64,000 nucleotides of DNA, taken from Sphingopyxis sp. GTDB lineage: Bacteria; Pseudomonadota; Alphaproteobacteria; Sphingomonadales; Sphingomonadaceae. Location of the stretch: contig JAGHZY010000010.1 of the NCBI GenBank assembly GCA_017745175.1, positions 1 through 64,000 on the forward strand, given 5' to 3'. The translations under genes were made by a program, and so were the position numbers. How positions within the stretch are numbered: position 1 is the stretch's first letter; the number at the start of each line of letters is the position of its first letter. Under the pieces are notes generated by a model, which made no database searches, was not told the origin of the DNA, and saw only the letters and a program-made list of their open reading frames with translations. Shown piece after piece: positions 25,412-34,262 of this stretch.

Positions 25412-25846
25412 TTGACCACAACGCTGAAAGGCTCCTGCCTGTGCGGCGGCGTCCGCTTCGCGATCGACGGAAAAATCGGGCCCGCCGGGCAATGCCATTG
25501 TTCGAAATGCCGCAAGGTCTCGGGCACCGACGGCAACGCGGTCTTTTACGCCTCGACCACCCGGTTTCGCTGGCTGGCGGGGGAGGATCTGATCGGGTGC
25601 TTCGCTGTGCCCGATGGCGGCGGCTGGGCGACGCATTTCTGCCGCCGGTGCGGCAGCCCGGTGCCGCAGCGTGCCGACGACGGCAAGTTCTTCTTTGTCC
25701 CGGCGGGACTGCTCGACGATGATCCGGGGTTCCGCGGCTATGCGGCGCATATCTTCGTCGGCTCGAAGGCGCCGTGGGTGTGCATCGCCGATACGGCGCC
25801 GCAATATGAAGCGGGTTTCGATTCGGCGCGGATCGATCCCGCCTAG
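25412..25846 (+). CDS. GFA family zinc-binding protein
   Basis: The 144-residue protein has the GFA/CENP-V pattern of zinc cysteines: GSCLCGGVRFAI, QCHCSKCRKVSG and HFCRRCGSPVP. Glutathione-dependent formaldehyde-activating enzyme is the family name, but most members have no proven activity. The start is TTG 25412, 8 bases after a run of AGGAGG repeats. Its stop overlaps the convergent mmcB stop region by 4 bases. Confidence 0.85.
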   Translation: MTTTLKGSCLCGGVRFAIDGKIGPAGQCHCSKCRKVSGTDGNAVFYASTTRFRWLAGEDLIGCFAVPDGGGWATHFCRRCGSPVPQRADDGKFFFVPAGLLDDDPGFRGYAAHIFVGSKAPWVCIADTAPQYEAGFDSARIDPA

Positions 25847-26310
25847 CTCTCGCCCCATCCGGCGGCGAGTTCGGGGTCGGCGGCGATCATCGACCGTCGC
25901 ATCGCGATCCGCCCGATCCGCAGCAGTTCGGCCTTGCGCCGCGCGGGCGCGAGGTTGCAGCTCGCCGCCTCGCGCACCACGGCTGCGCCGTAACGGTCGG
26001 CAATAATCAGCCCCGAGGTATCGGGGCGATAGCCCTCGGTTTCGAGGATCGCGGGATCGAGCCCAGCTGCGAGCGCCCAGTAGAAGCGGTCGCACCAGTC
26101 GCAATAGTCGGGCCATTTGCCGTCGCCGTGCAGGTCGGCGCGGCTGACCTTGATCTCGACGATCGTGATCCGGCCTCTGGCATCGATCGCGGTGAGATCG
26201 GTGCGCCGCCCGTTGGGCAAGGTAACCTCGGGGATCGCGACGAGCCCCTGCTGCGCGAACAGGCGGCACACGCCGCGCGCGACGTCCGCGGCGGTCAGCA
26301 GGTCGCGCAT
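25843..26310 (-). CDS. mmcB: MmcB family DNA repair protein
   Basis: The 155-residue protein has a PD-(D/E)XK nuclease core: RRTDLTAIDARGRITIVEIKVSRADL contains the Asp and the E-x-K motif, and GDGKWPDYCDWCDRFYWAL follows. In Caulobacter MmcB is needed for mitomycin C resistance and acts with ImuABC-type mutagenic repair. Length fits the family. It stands 15 bases downstream of ssb on the same strand, a sensible repair pairing. Confidence 0.85.
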   Translation of the reverse strand: MRDLLTAADVARGVCRLFAQQGLVAIPEVTLPNGRRTDLTAIDARGRITIVEIKVSRADLHGDGKWPDYCDWCDRFYWALAAGLDPAILETEGYRPDTSGLIIADRYGAAVVREAASCNLAPARRKAELLRIGRIAMRRSMIAADPELAAGWGES

Positions 26311-26324
26311 CGCTCAGCCAGCCC

Positions 26325-26882
26325 TCAGAACGGGACGTCGTCGTCCAGATCGTCGTCGAAGGGCGGGCGTCCGCCGCCCGAGCTGCCGCCGCCGCCCTGG
26401 TTCCAGCCGCCGCCCGAGCTGCCGCCCCCGGAGCTGCCACCGCCCTGATCCCATCCGCCCGACGAGCCGCCGCCTGACGAACCGCCGCCCTGCGCCCAGC
26501 TGTCGCCGCCGCGCGAACCGCCGCCGCCCGGCGCGCCGTCGAGCATGGTCAGCGTGCCGCCCATGCCGGCGATCACGATCTCGGTCGTATATTTGTCGTT
26601 GCCGTCGCGATCCTGCCATTTGCGGGTGCGCAGCGAACCCTCGATATAAACCTTCGAGCCCTTTTTCAGATAGCGTTCGACGACGCCGATCAGCCCTTCG
26701 CCGTTGATCACGACCTGGTGCCACTCGGTGCGCTCCTTGCGCTCGCCGGTCATCCGGTCCTTCCACTGCTCGGACGTCGCGATGCGGAGATTCGCGACCT
26801 TGCCGCCGTTCTGGAACGACTTGATTTCGGGGTCGGCGCCGAGATTGCCGATCAAAATTACCTTGTTGACGCTGCCAGCCAT
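26325..26882 (-). CDS. ssb: Single-stranded DNA-binding protein
   Basis: The 185-residue SSB has an N-terminal OB fold ([38 protein letters not shown]), a Gly/Ser/Gln-rich disordered linker (about residues 120-170) with GGGSSGG-type repeats, and the acidic tail [10 protein letters not shown] that recruits repair and replication partners. It coats ssDNA as a tetramer. mmcB follows closely. The linker repeats make the DNA here internally repetitive. Confidence 0.96.
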   Translation of the reverse strand: MAGSVNKVILIGNLGADPEIKSFQNGGKVANLRIATSEQWKDRMTGERKERTEWHQVVINGEGLIGVVERYLKKGSKVYIEGSLRTRKWQDRDGNDKYTTEIVIAGMGGTLTMLDGAPGGGGSRGGDSWAQGGGSSGGGSSGGWDQGGGSSGGGSSGGGWNQGGGGSSGGGRPPFDDDLDDDVPF

Positions 26883-26914
26883 TGCCGCTCCGCTCCGCTA
26901 GAAAATGTGGAGGA

Positions 26915-28777
26915 TCAGCCTAGTCCGAAGGCAACGGCTGTCCAGTAAGTGATTCCAGCAGCGGCATAGGCGAGCAGGAACAAATAGCCAACCATGAAGA
27001 GTGGCCATTTCCATCCGTTTGTCTCGCGCCGGGTGATTGCGATCGTCGAAATGCACTGCGGCGCGAAGACGAACCAAGCGAGGAAGGCGAGCGCAGTGGC
27101 GATGCTCCACTTGCCTTGCAGCCGTTCGCCGAGCGACTGCGCCATGGCCTCTTCGTCGTCGCCGGCATCGATCGCATTCGCGGTCGCCATCGCCGACACC
27201 GCGACCTCGCGCGCCGCCATCGCGGGGATCAGCGCGAGCGCGATGTCGTGGTTGAAACCGATGGGCTTGACGATCACCTCGAGCCCGCTCGCGATGCGGC
27301 CGGCAACGCTATATTCGACCTGGCTTTCGCCTTCGGGCGCCTGCGGAAAGGTCAGCAACAGCCACAGCACGACGGTGGTCATCGCGATGATCGTGCCCGC
27401 GCGGCGAAGGAATATCCACGCACGCTGCCACAGGCCGAGCGCGATGTCGCGCCACCGCGGCATCTGGTAACGCGGCATTTCCATCATGAAGCCGGCCGCG
27501 CTGCCCTTCGCCACAGTACGGCGCAGGACATAGGCGACGACCAGCGCGCCGACGATGCCGGCGAGATAGAGGCCGAACAGCACAAGACCCTGCAGTCCGA
27601 CGGGCGTGCCGCCGACCGTGCGATTCGGGATGAAGGCGGCGATGATCAGCGCATAGACGGGCAGCCGCGCCGAACAGGTCATCAGCGGCGCGATCAGGAT
27701 CGTCGTCAGCCGGTCCTTCTCGTCGGGGATCGCGCGCGTCGCCATGATCCCCGGCACCGCGCAGGCGAAGCTGGAGAGGAGCGGGATGAAGCCGCGCCCC
27801 GACAATCCGACCTTGCCCATCAACCCGTCCATCAGGAAGGCGGCGCGCGTCATGTAGCCCGACGCCTCGAGCAGCAGGATGAAGAGGAAGAGGATCAGGA
27901 TCTGCGGGAGGAAGACGACGACCGCGCCGACCCCCGCGAGCAGGCCTTCGACGACCAGCCCGCGCAGGAAATTGTCGGGGAAGGTCGCAACCACCCATTG
28001 CTGCAGCACGCCGATCCCGCCCTCGAGAAAATCGGCGGGCGCCTCGGCGGCGGCATAGACCGCCTGGAACATGACGAACATCAGTGCAAGCAGGATGGCC
28101 ATGCCGGCGACCGGATGCAGCACGACATTGTCGACGCGCTGTGTCCAGCGGCGTACCGGCGTCTCGCTGAGGATCGCCGCGCGTGCGATGCCGCGGGCAC
28201 GCCGATGGAGCGAGGCGTCATTGGCCCCGGCCGGAGTGGCGACGTCCCCGGCGGCGGGCGAGCGGATCGCGCCGTCGACCGCGGCGAGCAGGTCGGCGAG
28301 CCCGCGCTTGCGCACCGCGACCGTGGGCACGACCGGCACGCCGAGTTCGCGCGACAGCCGTTCGGCGTCGAGCGTCAGCCCGTCGCGCTCGGCAAGATCG
28401 ACCATGTTGAGCGCGACGACGGTCGGCAGGTTCAGCGCGATCAATTCGAGCGCGAAGCAGAGATGGTTGTCGAGGTTGGCGGCGTCGAGCACGACGATCA
28501 GCGCGTCGGGCCGCTTTTCGCCGTCCTGCCGGCCGAGCACGACGTCGCGCGTCACCGCCTCGTCGAGGCTGGCGGGGGTCAGGCTGTAGGTGCCGGGCAG
28601 GTCGATCAGCGACATCGGTCGGCCGTCGGCAAAGCTCGCATGCCCTGCTTTCCGCTCGACGGTGACGCCCGGGTAGTTGGCGATCTTCTGTCTCGCGCCG
28701 GTCAGCGCGTTGAACAGGCTCGACTTGCCGGCATTGGGATTGCCGACGAGCGCGATCGAGGGAATCGCGCCGGTCAT
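26915..28777 (-). CDS. feoB: Ferrous iron transporter FeoB
   Basis: The 620-residue inner-membrane protein imports Fe(II). The N-terminal G domain shows GNPNAGKSSLFN (G1), LIDLPGTYSL (G3) and NMVDLAE (G4). The membrane part includes two Gate-type segments such as PLLSSFACAVPGIMATRAI and the paired LMTCSARLPVYALII, with the conserved cysteines. The start is ATG 28777, overlapping the feoA stop by ATGA; the track ORF reads on into feoA sequence in another frame. No feoC is seen. Confidence 0.95.
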   Translation of the reverse strand: MTGAIPSIALVGNPNAGKSSLFNALTGARQKIANYPGVTVERKAGHASFADGRPMSLIDLPGTYSLTPASLDEAVTRDVVLGRQDGEKRPDALIVVLDAANLDNHLCFALELIALNLPTVVALNMVDLAERDGLTLDAERLSRELGVPVVPTVAVRKRGLADLLAAVDGAIRSPAAGDVATPAGANDASLHRRARGIARAAILSETPVRRWTQRVDNVVLHPVAGMAILLALMFVMFQAVYAAAEAPADFLEGGIGVLQQWVVATFPDNFLRGLVVEGLLAGVGAVVVFLPQILILFLFILLLEASGYMTRAAFLMDGLMGKVGLSGRGFIPLLSSFACAVPGIMATRAIPDEKDRLTTILIAPLMTCSARLPVYALIIAAFIPNRTVGGTPVGLQGLVLFGLYLAGIVGALVVAYVLRRTVAKGSAAGFMMEMPRYQMPRWRDIALGLWQRAWIFLRRAGTIIAMTTVVLWLLLTFPQAPEGESQVEYSVAGRIASGLEVIVKPIGFNHDIALALIPAMAAREVAVSAMATANAIDAGDDEEAMAQSLGERLQGKWSIATALAFLAWFVFAPQCISTIAITRRETNGWKWPLFMVGYLFLLAYAAAGITYWTAVAFGLG

Positions 28778-29022
28778 GCCGCGGGCTCCACTTCGATCGC
28801 CGCAGCCTGCCGGGCGCGGATGATCACCTTCATGCGCCCGACGGTGAGCGCGAGCGGATCGCGCGAGAAAATGCTGCCGCGGTGCAGCGGGGTGACCTCG
28901 CATCCTTCCATCAGGCCGAATTCGCGGAGGCGTCGTCCCTCATGATCGGACATGGCATTCCAGTCGATCCGGGCGATCCGCACCGCCACGCCGAGCGGCG
29001 ACTTGTCGAGCAAAGCTGTCAT
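28774..29022 (-). CDS. feoA: Ferrous iron transport accessory protein FeoA
   Basis: The 82-residue SH3-like protein assists FeoB at the cytoplasmic face. Typical features are LREFGLMEGCEVTPLHRGSIFSRDPLALTVG. Its stop overlaps the feoB start, so the two are translationally coupled. A Fur-like box lies directly upstream at 29023-29047, consistent with iron repression. Confidence 0.92.
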   Translation of the reverse strand: MTALLDKSPLGVAVRIARIDWNAMSDHEGRRLREFGLMEGCEVTPLHRGSIFSRDPLALTVGRMKVIIRARQAAAIEVEPAA

Positions 29023-29047
29023 TTGCGAGCGATTATCAATAACAGCA
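29023..29047. promoter_or_regulatory. Fur-like box upstream of feoAB
   Basis: TTGCGAGCGATTATCAATAACAGCA contains GATTATCAAT flanked by TTGCGA and a GCA, close to the alphaproteobacterial Fur consensus (TTGCGA..ATTATCA..GCA style). It abuts the feoA start codon, so a bound repressor would block initiation. The match is by eye. Confidence 0.6.
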
Positions 29048-29079
29048 GGCGAGCGCCAGCCCCGCCTTGCATTTAATGA

Positions 29080-29745
29080 TCACCGGCCGGGGTAACGCAG
29101 CCGTCCCACGAAGCGCGCGAGGCTGGGGCGCTCGCCGCCGCGCGCGGCGCGGCGGTGCTTCCAGCTCTCGAACCGCATCACCTGATCGATCCGGCGCGCG
29201 AGGAAGGCGCGGGTTTCGGCGAAGCCTTCGCTTTCGTCGTTCAGGAACACCGCCATCGCCGAGCCATAGACGGCACCGAGGATCGCGCGCTTGCTGTAGT
29301 GATTATAATCGGTCGCGGTATCGCCCGCGAGGCGCCACATATGGTCGGCGGCGCGCCAGCCGAGCTTCGCGGCATGCGGCGCATTGGTCGGCAGCGCGAG
29401 CAGCGCCAGCGCGCGCCGCAGCGATTCGCGGTTTGCGGCGAGCAGGTCGATCCGCGTCTCGACGAGCGTGGTGATCCGTTCGCGAATCTTCAGCATAGCG
29501 AGCTTTTCGGCCGGCCAGCGCTGTTCCATTTGCGCGTCGATATCGGCGAACCAGGCGTCGACCATGTCGCGACTGCCGCCGGGAAAGGCGAGGCGCGCGA
29601 CGTCGGGATCGACGCCGGTGCGCGCGGCGGCATCGGCGAGCGCGGTGCCGCCGAAACCGTCGAACGCCGCCGAGGCCGCGATCAGCGGCGCGAGTGCGGC
29701 GCGAATTTCGTCGAGGGTCGGGTCGGCGGGAAGGATCGAGGCCAT
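29080..29745 (-). CDS. COQ9 family ubiquinone biosynthesis protein
   Basis: The 221-residue protein resembles COQ9, a TetR-fold lipid-binding protein that assists COQ7-type hydroxylation in ubiquinone synthesis. Supporting stretches are AARTGVDPDVARLAFPGGSRDMVDAWFADID (HTH-like N-terminal domain), LGWRAADHMWRLAGDTATDYNHYSKRAILGAVYGSAM (the most conserved COQ9 segment) and a basic C-terminus. I start at ATG 29745; the track ORF extends into the transporter gene in another frame. It follows the broken transporter by 5 bases. Confidence 0.85.
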   Translation of the reverse strand: MASILPADPTLDEIRAALAPLIAASAAFDGFGGTALADAAARTGVDPDVARLAFPGGSRDMVDAWFADIDAQMEQRWPAEKLAMLKIRERITTLVETRIDLLAANRESLRRALALLALPTNAPHAAKLGWRAADHMWRLAGDTATDYNHYSKRAILGAVYGSAMAVFLNDESEGFAETRAFLARRIDQVMRFESWKHRRAARGGERPSLARFVGRLRYPGR

Positions 29746-29750
29746 AAGCG

Positions 29751-30662
29751 TCAGATAGGCCGCGCCGCGCGGTTCGGCAACCGGATCAGCACCAGCGCGG
29801 CGCCGACCATCATCCCGCCGAAAATGTCGATGGCGGAGAGCGTCTCGCCGAACCCGATCCAGCCGGTCAGCGCCGCGAACGCCGGCTGGACGAGGAGGGT
29901 CAGCCCGATCACCAGCGGCGAGAAGCGCGGCAGCGACCAGATTATCAGCCCCTGGCCGACGACCTGGCTCAGCAGCGCCAGCAGGATCAGCGGCGTCCAG
30001 TTCTGCGGCATTACCGCCTCGCCGAGCGCAAGCGCGGTGCCGAGCAGGATCGGCACGCACACCGCCGAGGCGATCGCGAGCGCGGTCCACGGCGCGAGTT
30101 CGCCGCGCACGCGCTGCATCAGGATGACATAGCCCGTGTAGAGCACCCCCGCGAGCAGGCTCAGAAGATCGCCGACGAGATAGTCGGGCGACAGTTCATA
30201 ACTCTGCCCCATGAGCAGCGCCGATCCGGCGAAGGCGAGCAGGATCGCAAGCGCCTGTCCGCCGCGCGGGAGCGTCCGGGTCTGGAAAATCGTCCAGAGG
30301 GCGAGCAGCAGGCTCGCGCAATTGCCGAACAGGGTCGCGTTGGCGACCTTGGTCTGGAGGATGCCGAGGTGTCACGCGACGAGATCGAGCGCGAAGAAAA
30401 TGCCCGCCGCCGCGGCGACCAGCAGCGCGGGGCGTGGCGGCATCCGTCCGCCGGTCTCGCGCCATGCAAAGAGCAGCAGCAGCGGCAGCGCGAGCGTCAT
30501 CCGCCAGAAGGCCGACGCGGTGGGCCCGGTATCGGCCATCCGGACGAGCATCGCGCCGAGCGACAGCGCGATGTTGCCGCCGAGCAGGGCGGCGAAGGCC
30601 CATCGGCGGCCGTGTCCGCCGGCCACGGGCATCGCGCCGGCGCTGTCCTTCTTCGCTGTCAT
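29751..30662 (-). pseudogene. DMT/EamA family transporter interrupted by an in-frame TGA
   Basis: One reading frame from ATG 30662 to the stop at 29751 encodes about 303 residues of a ten-helix EamA-type exporter, broken by a single TGA at 30372-30374. Before it comes GIFFALDLVA and after it HLGILQTKVANATLFGNCASLL, where intact homologues have a Trp (ALDL..WH), so the change looks like TGG to TGA. Both EamA halves are otherwise intact, which points to a recent mutation or a base-call error. Substrate unknown. It is upstream of the COQ9 gene on the same strand. Confidence 0.8.
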
Positions 30663-30775
30663 TTAGATTTTCTTTTGCTACTCACCATTGTGCCGATGCC
30701 GCGTCGTCCATAGCTTCGCGGGCCATAGCGGCGGCCGCAGGGGTCGCCCATGAAAAAGTGAAACGTGGAGGAACC

Positions 30776-31861
30776 ATGGCCGTATCGCTGTTCGATCCGA
30801 TCAAGCTGGGCGCCATCGAGGCGTCGAACCGCATCATCATGGCGCCGCTGACGCGCGGCCGGGCGGGGCCGGGCTTCGTGCCCAACGAGCTCGCGCTCGA
30901 ATATTATCGACAGCGCGCCTCGGCGGGGCTGATCATTTCCGAAGCGACGGGCATCTCGCAGGAAGGGCTCGGCTGGCCGAGTGCACCGGGCCTGTGGACC
31001 GATGCGCAGGTCGAAGGCTGGAAGCCGGTGACCGACGCGGTGCATCAGGCCGGCGGGCGCATCGTTGCGCAGCTCTGGCACATGGGCCGCGTCGTCCATT
31101 CGGTGTTCAACGACGGCAAGCCGCCCGTTTCGGCGTCGGCGACGCAGGCACCCGGCAAGGCGCACACCCATGTCGGCCGCCTCGAATATGAAGTCGCGCG
31201 CCCGCTCGCGCTCGGCGAAATCCCGCGCGTGATCGCCGATTATGTCAAGGCGGCCGAAAATGCGAAGCGTGCCGGCTTCGACGGCGTGCAGCTGCACGGC
31301 GCGAACGGTTATCTGATCGATCAGTTCCTGCGCGACGGGTCGAACCTGCGCGACGACGACTATGGCGGCCCGGTCGAAAACCGCATCCGTCTGCTGCGCG
31401 AAGTGACCGAGGCGCTGATCGGCGTGTGGGGCAAGGATCGCGTCGGCGTGCGCCTGTCGCCCAATGGCGATACGCAGGGCGTCGATGACAGTGCGCCCGA
31501 AAAGCTGTTCCCGATCGCCGCCGCGGCGCTCGACGCGCTCGGCATCGCCTTCCTCGAACTGCGCGAGCCGGGTCCCGACGGCACCTTCGGGCGGACCGAC
31601 GTGCCGAAACAGTCGCCCTCGATCCGCGCGGCGTTCAAGGGCCCGTTGATTCTCAACAGCGACTATGATGTCGCGCTCGCCGAACAGGCGCTCGCGAGCG
31701 GCACCGCCGATGCGATCGCCTTCGGCCGGCCGTTCATCGGCAACCCCGATCTGGTCGAACGGATCAGGAGCGGCGCCGCCTGGGCGGCCGACAATCCGCA
31801 GACCTGGTACTCGCCGGGTCCCGAGGGCTATACCGACTATCCGGCGCTGCAGCTGGCGTAA
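30776..31861 (+). CDS. Old yellow enzyme family alkene reductase
   Basis: The 361-residue FMN enzyme reduces activated C=C bonds (enals, enones, nitro compounds) with NAD(P)H. It has FDPIKLGAIEASNRIIMAPLTRGRA at the N-terminus, AQLWHMGRVVH, GFDGVQLHGANGYLIDQFLRDGSN with the substrate-binding His-Asn pair, and FGRPFIGNPDLVERI. The start is ATG 30776 after GGAGGA; the upstream in-frame extension is not coding. A hairpin shared with the convergent neighbour follows the stop. Confidence 0.92.
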   Translation: MAVSLFDPIKLGAIEASNRIIMAPLTRGRAGPGFVPNELALEYYRQRASAGLIISEATGISQEGLGWPSAPGLWTDAQVEGWKPVTDAVHQAGGRIVAQLWHMGRVVHSVFNDGKPPVSASATQAPGKAHTHVGRLEYEVARPLALGEIPRVIADYVKAAENAKRAGFDGVQLHGANGYLIDQFLRDGSNLRDDDYGGPVENRIRLLREVTEALIGVWGKDRVGVRLSPNGDTQGVDDSAPEKLFPIAAAALDALGIAFLELREPGPDGTFGRTDVPKQSPSIRAAFKGPLILNSDYDVALAEQALASGTADAIAFGRPFIGNPDLVERIRSGAAWAADNPQTWYSPGPEGYTDYPALQLA

Positions 31862-31870
31862 GACCTGTGT

Positions 31871-31900
31871 GATCCGGACGACCCCGGGGCCGTCCGGATC
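31871..31900. terminator. Bidirectional terminator between converging genes
   Basis: GATCCGGACG-ACCCCGGGGC-CGTCCGGATC forms a 10-bp perfect stem with further CCCC/GGGG pairing in the loop. It lies 9 bases after the alkene reductase stop and overlaps the stop codon of the converging gene. Confidence 0.7.
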
Positions 31901-32513
31901 ATCCCCTTTCGGCAAGCGCCTTGTCGACGATCCTCGCCCCGACGGGGCCGAGGATATTACCGCCGAAGCGGAACAGCACGAACGCTGCGGCAAAGAGCAG
32001 CACCGGCTCGATGAAGAAGGCGATGATCGCCGCGATCACCAGGCCGAAGACCAGCGCCATAAAACCGCCCGAGAGCTCGGCCTGGCCCTTCGGCCCCAGC
32101 TCGACCGTGCGCGGCCCCTTTGAATCCCACCATTTTGCCGTGACGATCGTCTTGCGGCCTGCCGTTTTCGGCTGCGGGCGCTGCGCGCTGCGCGCCGGCT
32201 GTGACGGGGCCGTGCCTCTGGGTTTCTGGCCCCATGGCTGCTTGCGGTTCATTTCGGCGACGGCGGCTGCCATCCGCGTGTCGGGCGGCCGCGCGGCCGC
32301 GCGCTGCGGCGCGGCCTCGACAGCCATCGGCGCGGATTCGGCCGGCGTCTGCCGCACCGCAGGCCGGATCGGCTCCACGCCGAGATTGCGATCGTGAAGA
32401 TCCATCCGCTCGGCGGCGCTCAGCGGGGTCTGTCCGGTTTCCCTGTCGATCACCACCAGCCGCCCGCCGCGCTCGACGACAGAAAAACGGCTGGGAGGCG
32501 GTCGATCAACCAA
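31899..32513 (-). CDS. Hypothetical protein with C-terminal membrane segments
   Basis: The 204-residue protein begins with a small conserved-looking module ([30 protein letters not shown]). It continues with a long Pro/Ala/Arg-rich disordered region (about 50-130) and ends with two hydrophobic segments ([18 protein letters not shown] and [17 protein letters not shown]). I do not recognise a family. Its start overlaps the end of ribH by 8 bases, so it is part of the ribB-ribH unit. Function is unknown. Confidence 0.65.
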   Translation of the reverse strand: MVDRPPPSRFSVVERGGRLVVIDRETGQTPLSAAERMDLHDRNLGVEPIRPAVRQTPAESAPMAVEAAPQRAAARPPDTRMAAAVAEMNRKQPWGQKPRGTAPSQPARSAQRPQPKTAGRKTIVTAKWWDSKGPRTVELGPKGQAELSGGFMALVFGLVIAAIIAFFIEPVLLFAAAFVLFRFGGNILGPVGARIVDKALAERG

Positions 32514-32931
32514 TGCCGAATTGTTCCTTCAGCGCGAGCATGGCGAGCGCGGCCTTCGCCGCCTCGCCGCCCTTATCCTTGCGCGTCCTGTCGGCGCGCG
32601 CAAGCGCCTGTTCTTCATTCTCGACCGTCAATATGCCGTTGCCGATCGCGAGGCCGTCGAGCGTCAACGCCATGATGCCGCGCGCGCTTTCGTTCGACAC
32701 GACCTCGAAATGATAGGTTTCGCCGCGGATCACGACGCCCAATGCGACATAGGCATCGTAGCGTCCGCTGTCGGCTGCGAGCGAAATCGCGGCCGGAACC
32801 TCGAGCGCGCCGGGGACGGTCACCGTCTCGTGGCTGTGCCCCGCGGTGTCGAGCGCGCTGCGCACGCCGTCGAGCAGCATGTCGTTGAGGTGGCTGTAGA
32901 AACGGGCTTCGACGATCAGGACATGCGCCAT
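32506..32931 (-). CDS. ribH: 6,7-dimethyl-8-ribityllumazine synthase
   Basis: The 141-residue enzyme condenses the ribityl pyrimidine with 3,4-dihydroxy-2-butanone 4-phosphate. Signature regions are [51 protein letters not shown] with the catalytic His, and [17 protein letters not shown]. It is a little short, as in the type II lumazine synthases of alphaproteobacteria. Its start abuts the ribB stop, giving a tight ribB-ribH pair. Confidence 0.94.
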   Translation of the reverse strand: MAHVLIVEARFYSHLNDMLLDGVRSALDTAGHSHETVTVPGALEVPAAISLAADSGRYDAYVALGVVIRGETYHFEVVSNESARGIMALTLDGLAIGNGILTVENEEQALARADRTRKDKGGEAAKAALAMLALKEQFGIG

Positions 32932-34205
32932 CAGGCTTCTCCGGGAATGGGGCGTTCGCCGACCACCGACAGGCCATAGCCTTCGAGCCCGACGATATTG
33001 CTGTGGGTGGGGGTGAGCAATTCCATTGCATGGACGCCAAGGTCGGCAAGGATCTGCGCGCCGATGCCATAGGTGCGAAGGTCCATGCTCCCGCTCGGCG
33101 CGGGGAGCGTCTCGGCGTCTGCCGATCCGGGCAGCGGGCGCATCAGCATGACGATCACGCCTGCGCCGGCCTCGCCGACGGCGTCCATCGAACGCTGCAG
33201 GCGGCGCTTCTTCGGGCCCGGACGGCCCATGATGTCGTCGAAGATCGACACCGGATGCATGCGGACGAGCGTCACGCCCTCGGGATCGACGGGTCCCTTC
33301 TGCAGCACCAGATTGACCGTGCCGTCGATCTTGTTGCGATAGGATTTGAGGCGCCAGTCGCCGCCGTAATCCGATTCGAACGGATCGTCGGACACGCATT
33401 CGACCAGCCGGTCGCTGCGATTGCGATACGCGATCAGGTCGGCGATCGTCCCGATCTTCAGCCCGTGACGCCGCGCGAAGGGAATCAGGTCGTCGAGCCG
33501 TGCCATCGTGCCGTCGTCGTTCATGATCTCGCAGATCACGCCCGACGGGTTGAGCCCCGCGAGCCGGCTGATATCGACCGACGCCTCGGTGTGGCCGGCA
33601 CGCACAAGCACGCCGCCGTCGCGCGCGATCAGCGGGAAGATATGTCCGGGGGTGACGATATCGTCGCGCGTCTTGCCCGCGTCGATCGCGACCGCGACGG
33701 TGCGCGCGCGGTCGCCCGCCGAAATACCCGTGGTGACGCCCTCGCGGGCCTCGATCGAGGTGGTGAAGGCGGTCTCGTGCCGCGTCCCGTTGTTGCGGCT
33801 CATCAGTTCGAGCCCGAGCGTGTCGACACGCGCCTTTGTGAGCGTCAGGCAGATCAGGCCGCGACCGTGCGTCGCCATGAAGTTGATCGCGTCGGGGGTC
33901 GCCATCTGCGCGGGAATGACGAGGTCGCCTTCATTCTCGCGGTCCTCGTCGTCGACGAGGATGAACATGCGGCCGTTGCGCGCCTCGGCGATAATCTCTT
34001 CGGGGCTCGCCATCGGCGACAGGTCGCTGCCGTTCGCCAGCCAGTTCTCGAGTTTGCGCAGCGTATCCGCGGTCGGGTTCCAGCCCGGCGAATCGAGGTC
34101 GCGCAGGCTGTTGGCATGAAGCCCGGCGGCACGGGCGAGGCCCGAGCGGGACATGGCGCCGTCGTCGACGATGGCGCGGATACGATCGATGAGCTGTGTA
34201 GACAT
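32931..34205 (-). CDS. ribB: HTH-fused RibB (DHBP synthase) with degenerate GTP cyclohydrolase II domain
   Basis: The 424-residue protein has three parts. Residues 1-62 form a Xre-like helix-turn-helix ([22 protein letters not shown] ... [12 protein letters not shown]). Residues 65-270 are an intact 3,4-dihydroxy-2-butanone 4-phosphate synthase ([30 protein letters not shown]). Residues 270-424 follow the GTP cyclohydrolase II fold but lack the zinc cysteines (no SxRCDCxxQL), matching the RibBX form known in alphaproteobacteria. GTP cyclohydrolase II must be encoded elsewhere. The HTH could allow autoregulation. Confidence 0.9.
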   Translation of the reverse strand: MSTQLIDRIRAIVDDGAMSRSGLARAAGLHANSLRDLDSPGWNPTADTLRKLENWLANGSDLSPMASPEEIIAEARNGRMFILVDDEDRENEGDLVIPAQMATPDAINFMATHGRGLICLTLTKARVDTLGLELMSRNNGTRHETAFTTSIEAREGVTTGISAGDRARTVAVAIDAGKTRDDIVTPGHIFPLIARDGGVLVRAGHTEASVDISRLAGLNPSGVICEIMNDDGTMARLDDLIPFARRHGLKIGTIADLIAYRNRSDRLVECVSDDPFESDYGGDWRLKSYRNKIDGTVNLVLQKGPVDPEGVTLVRMHPVSIFDDIMGRPGPKKRRLQRSMDAVGEAGAGVIVMLMRPLPGSADAETLPAPSGSMDLRTYGIGAQILADLGVHAMELLTPTHSNIVGLEGYGLSVVGERPIPGEA

Positions 34206-34211
34206 GTCCGC

Positions 34212-34253
34212 GATGTCTCACACTGAAATGTGATTGTCAATCAGGATATCACA
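34212..34253. promoter_or_regulatory. ribB promoter region with nested dyads
   Basis: On the minus strand TTGACA (34240-34235) lies 17 bases before a weak GACATC -10. The same 40 bases hold perfect dyads: TCACA-N6-TGTGA (34218-34233), GATTG-T-CAATC (34232-34242) and TGTGAT-N13-ATCACA (34229-34253). They are a plausible operator for a repressor, possibly the HTH of RibB itself. Confidence 0.5.
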
Positions 34254-34262
34254 TTGTGCCGA

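Noticed and set aside
26345-26530. GGCGGC-rich tandem repeat in ssb as a repeat element
   Set aside because: It encodes the Gly/Ser-rich linker of SSB and is explained by the protein.
30372-30374. TGA in the EamA transporter as a selenocysteine codon
   Set aside because: The residue expected is Trp, not Cys or Sec, and no SECIS-like hairpin follows immediately. A nonsense change is simpler.
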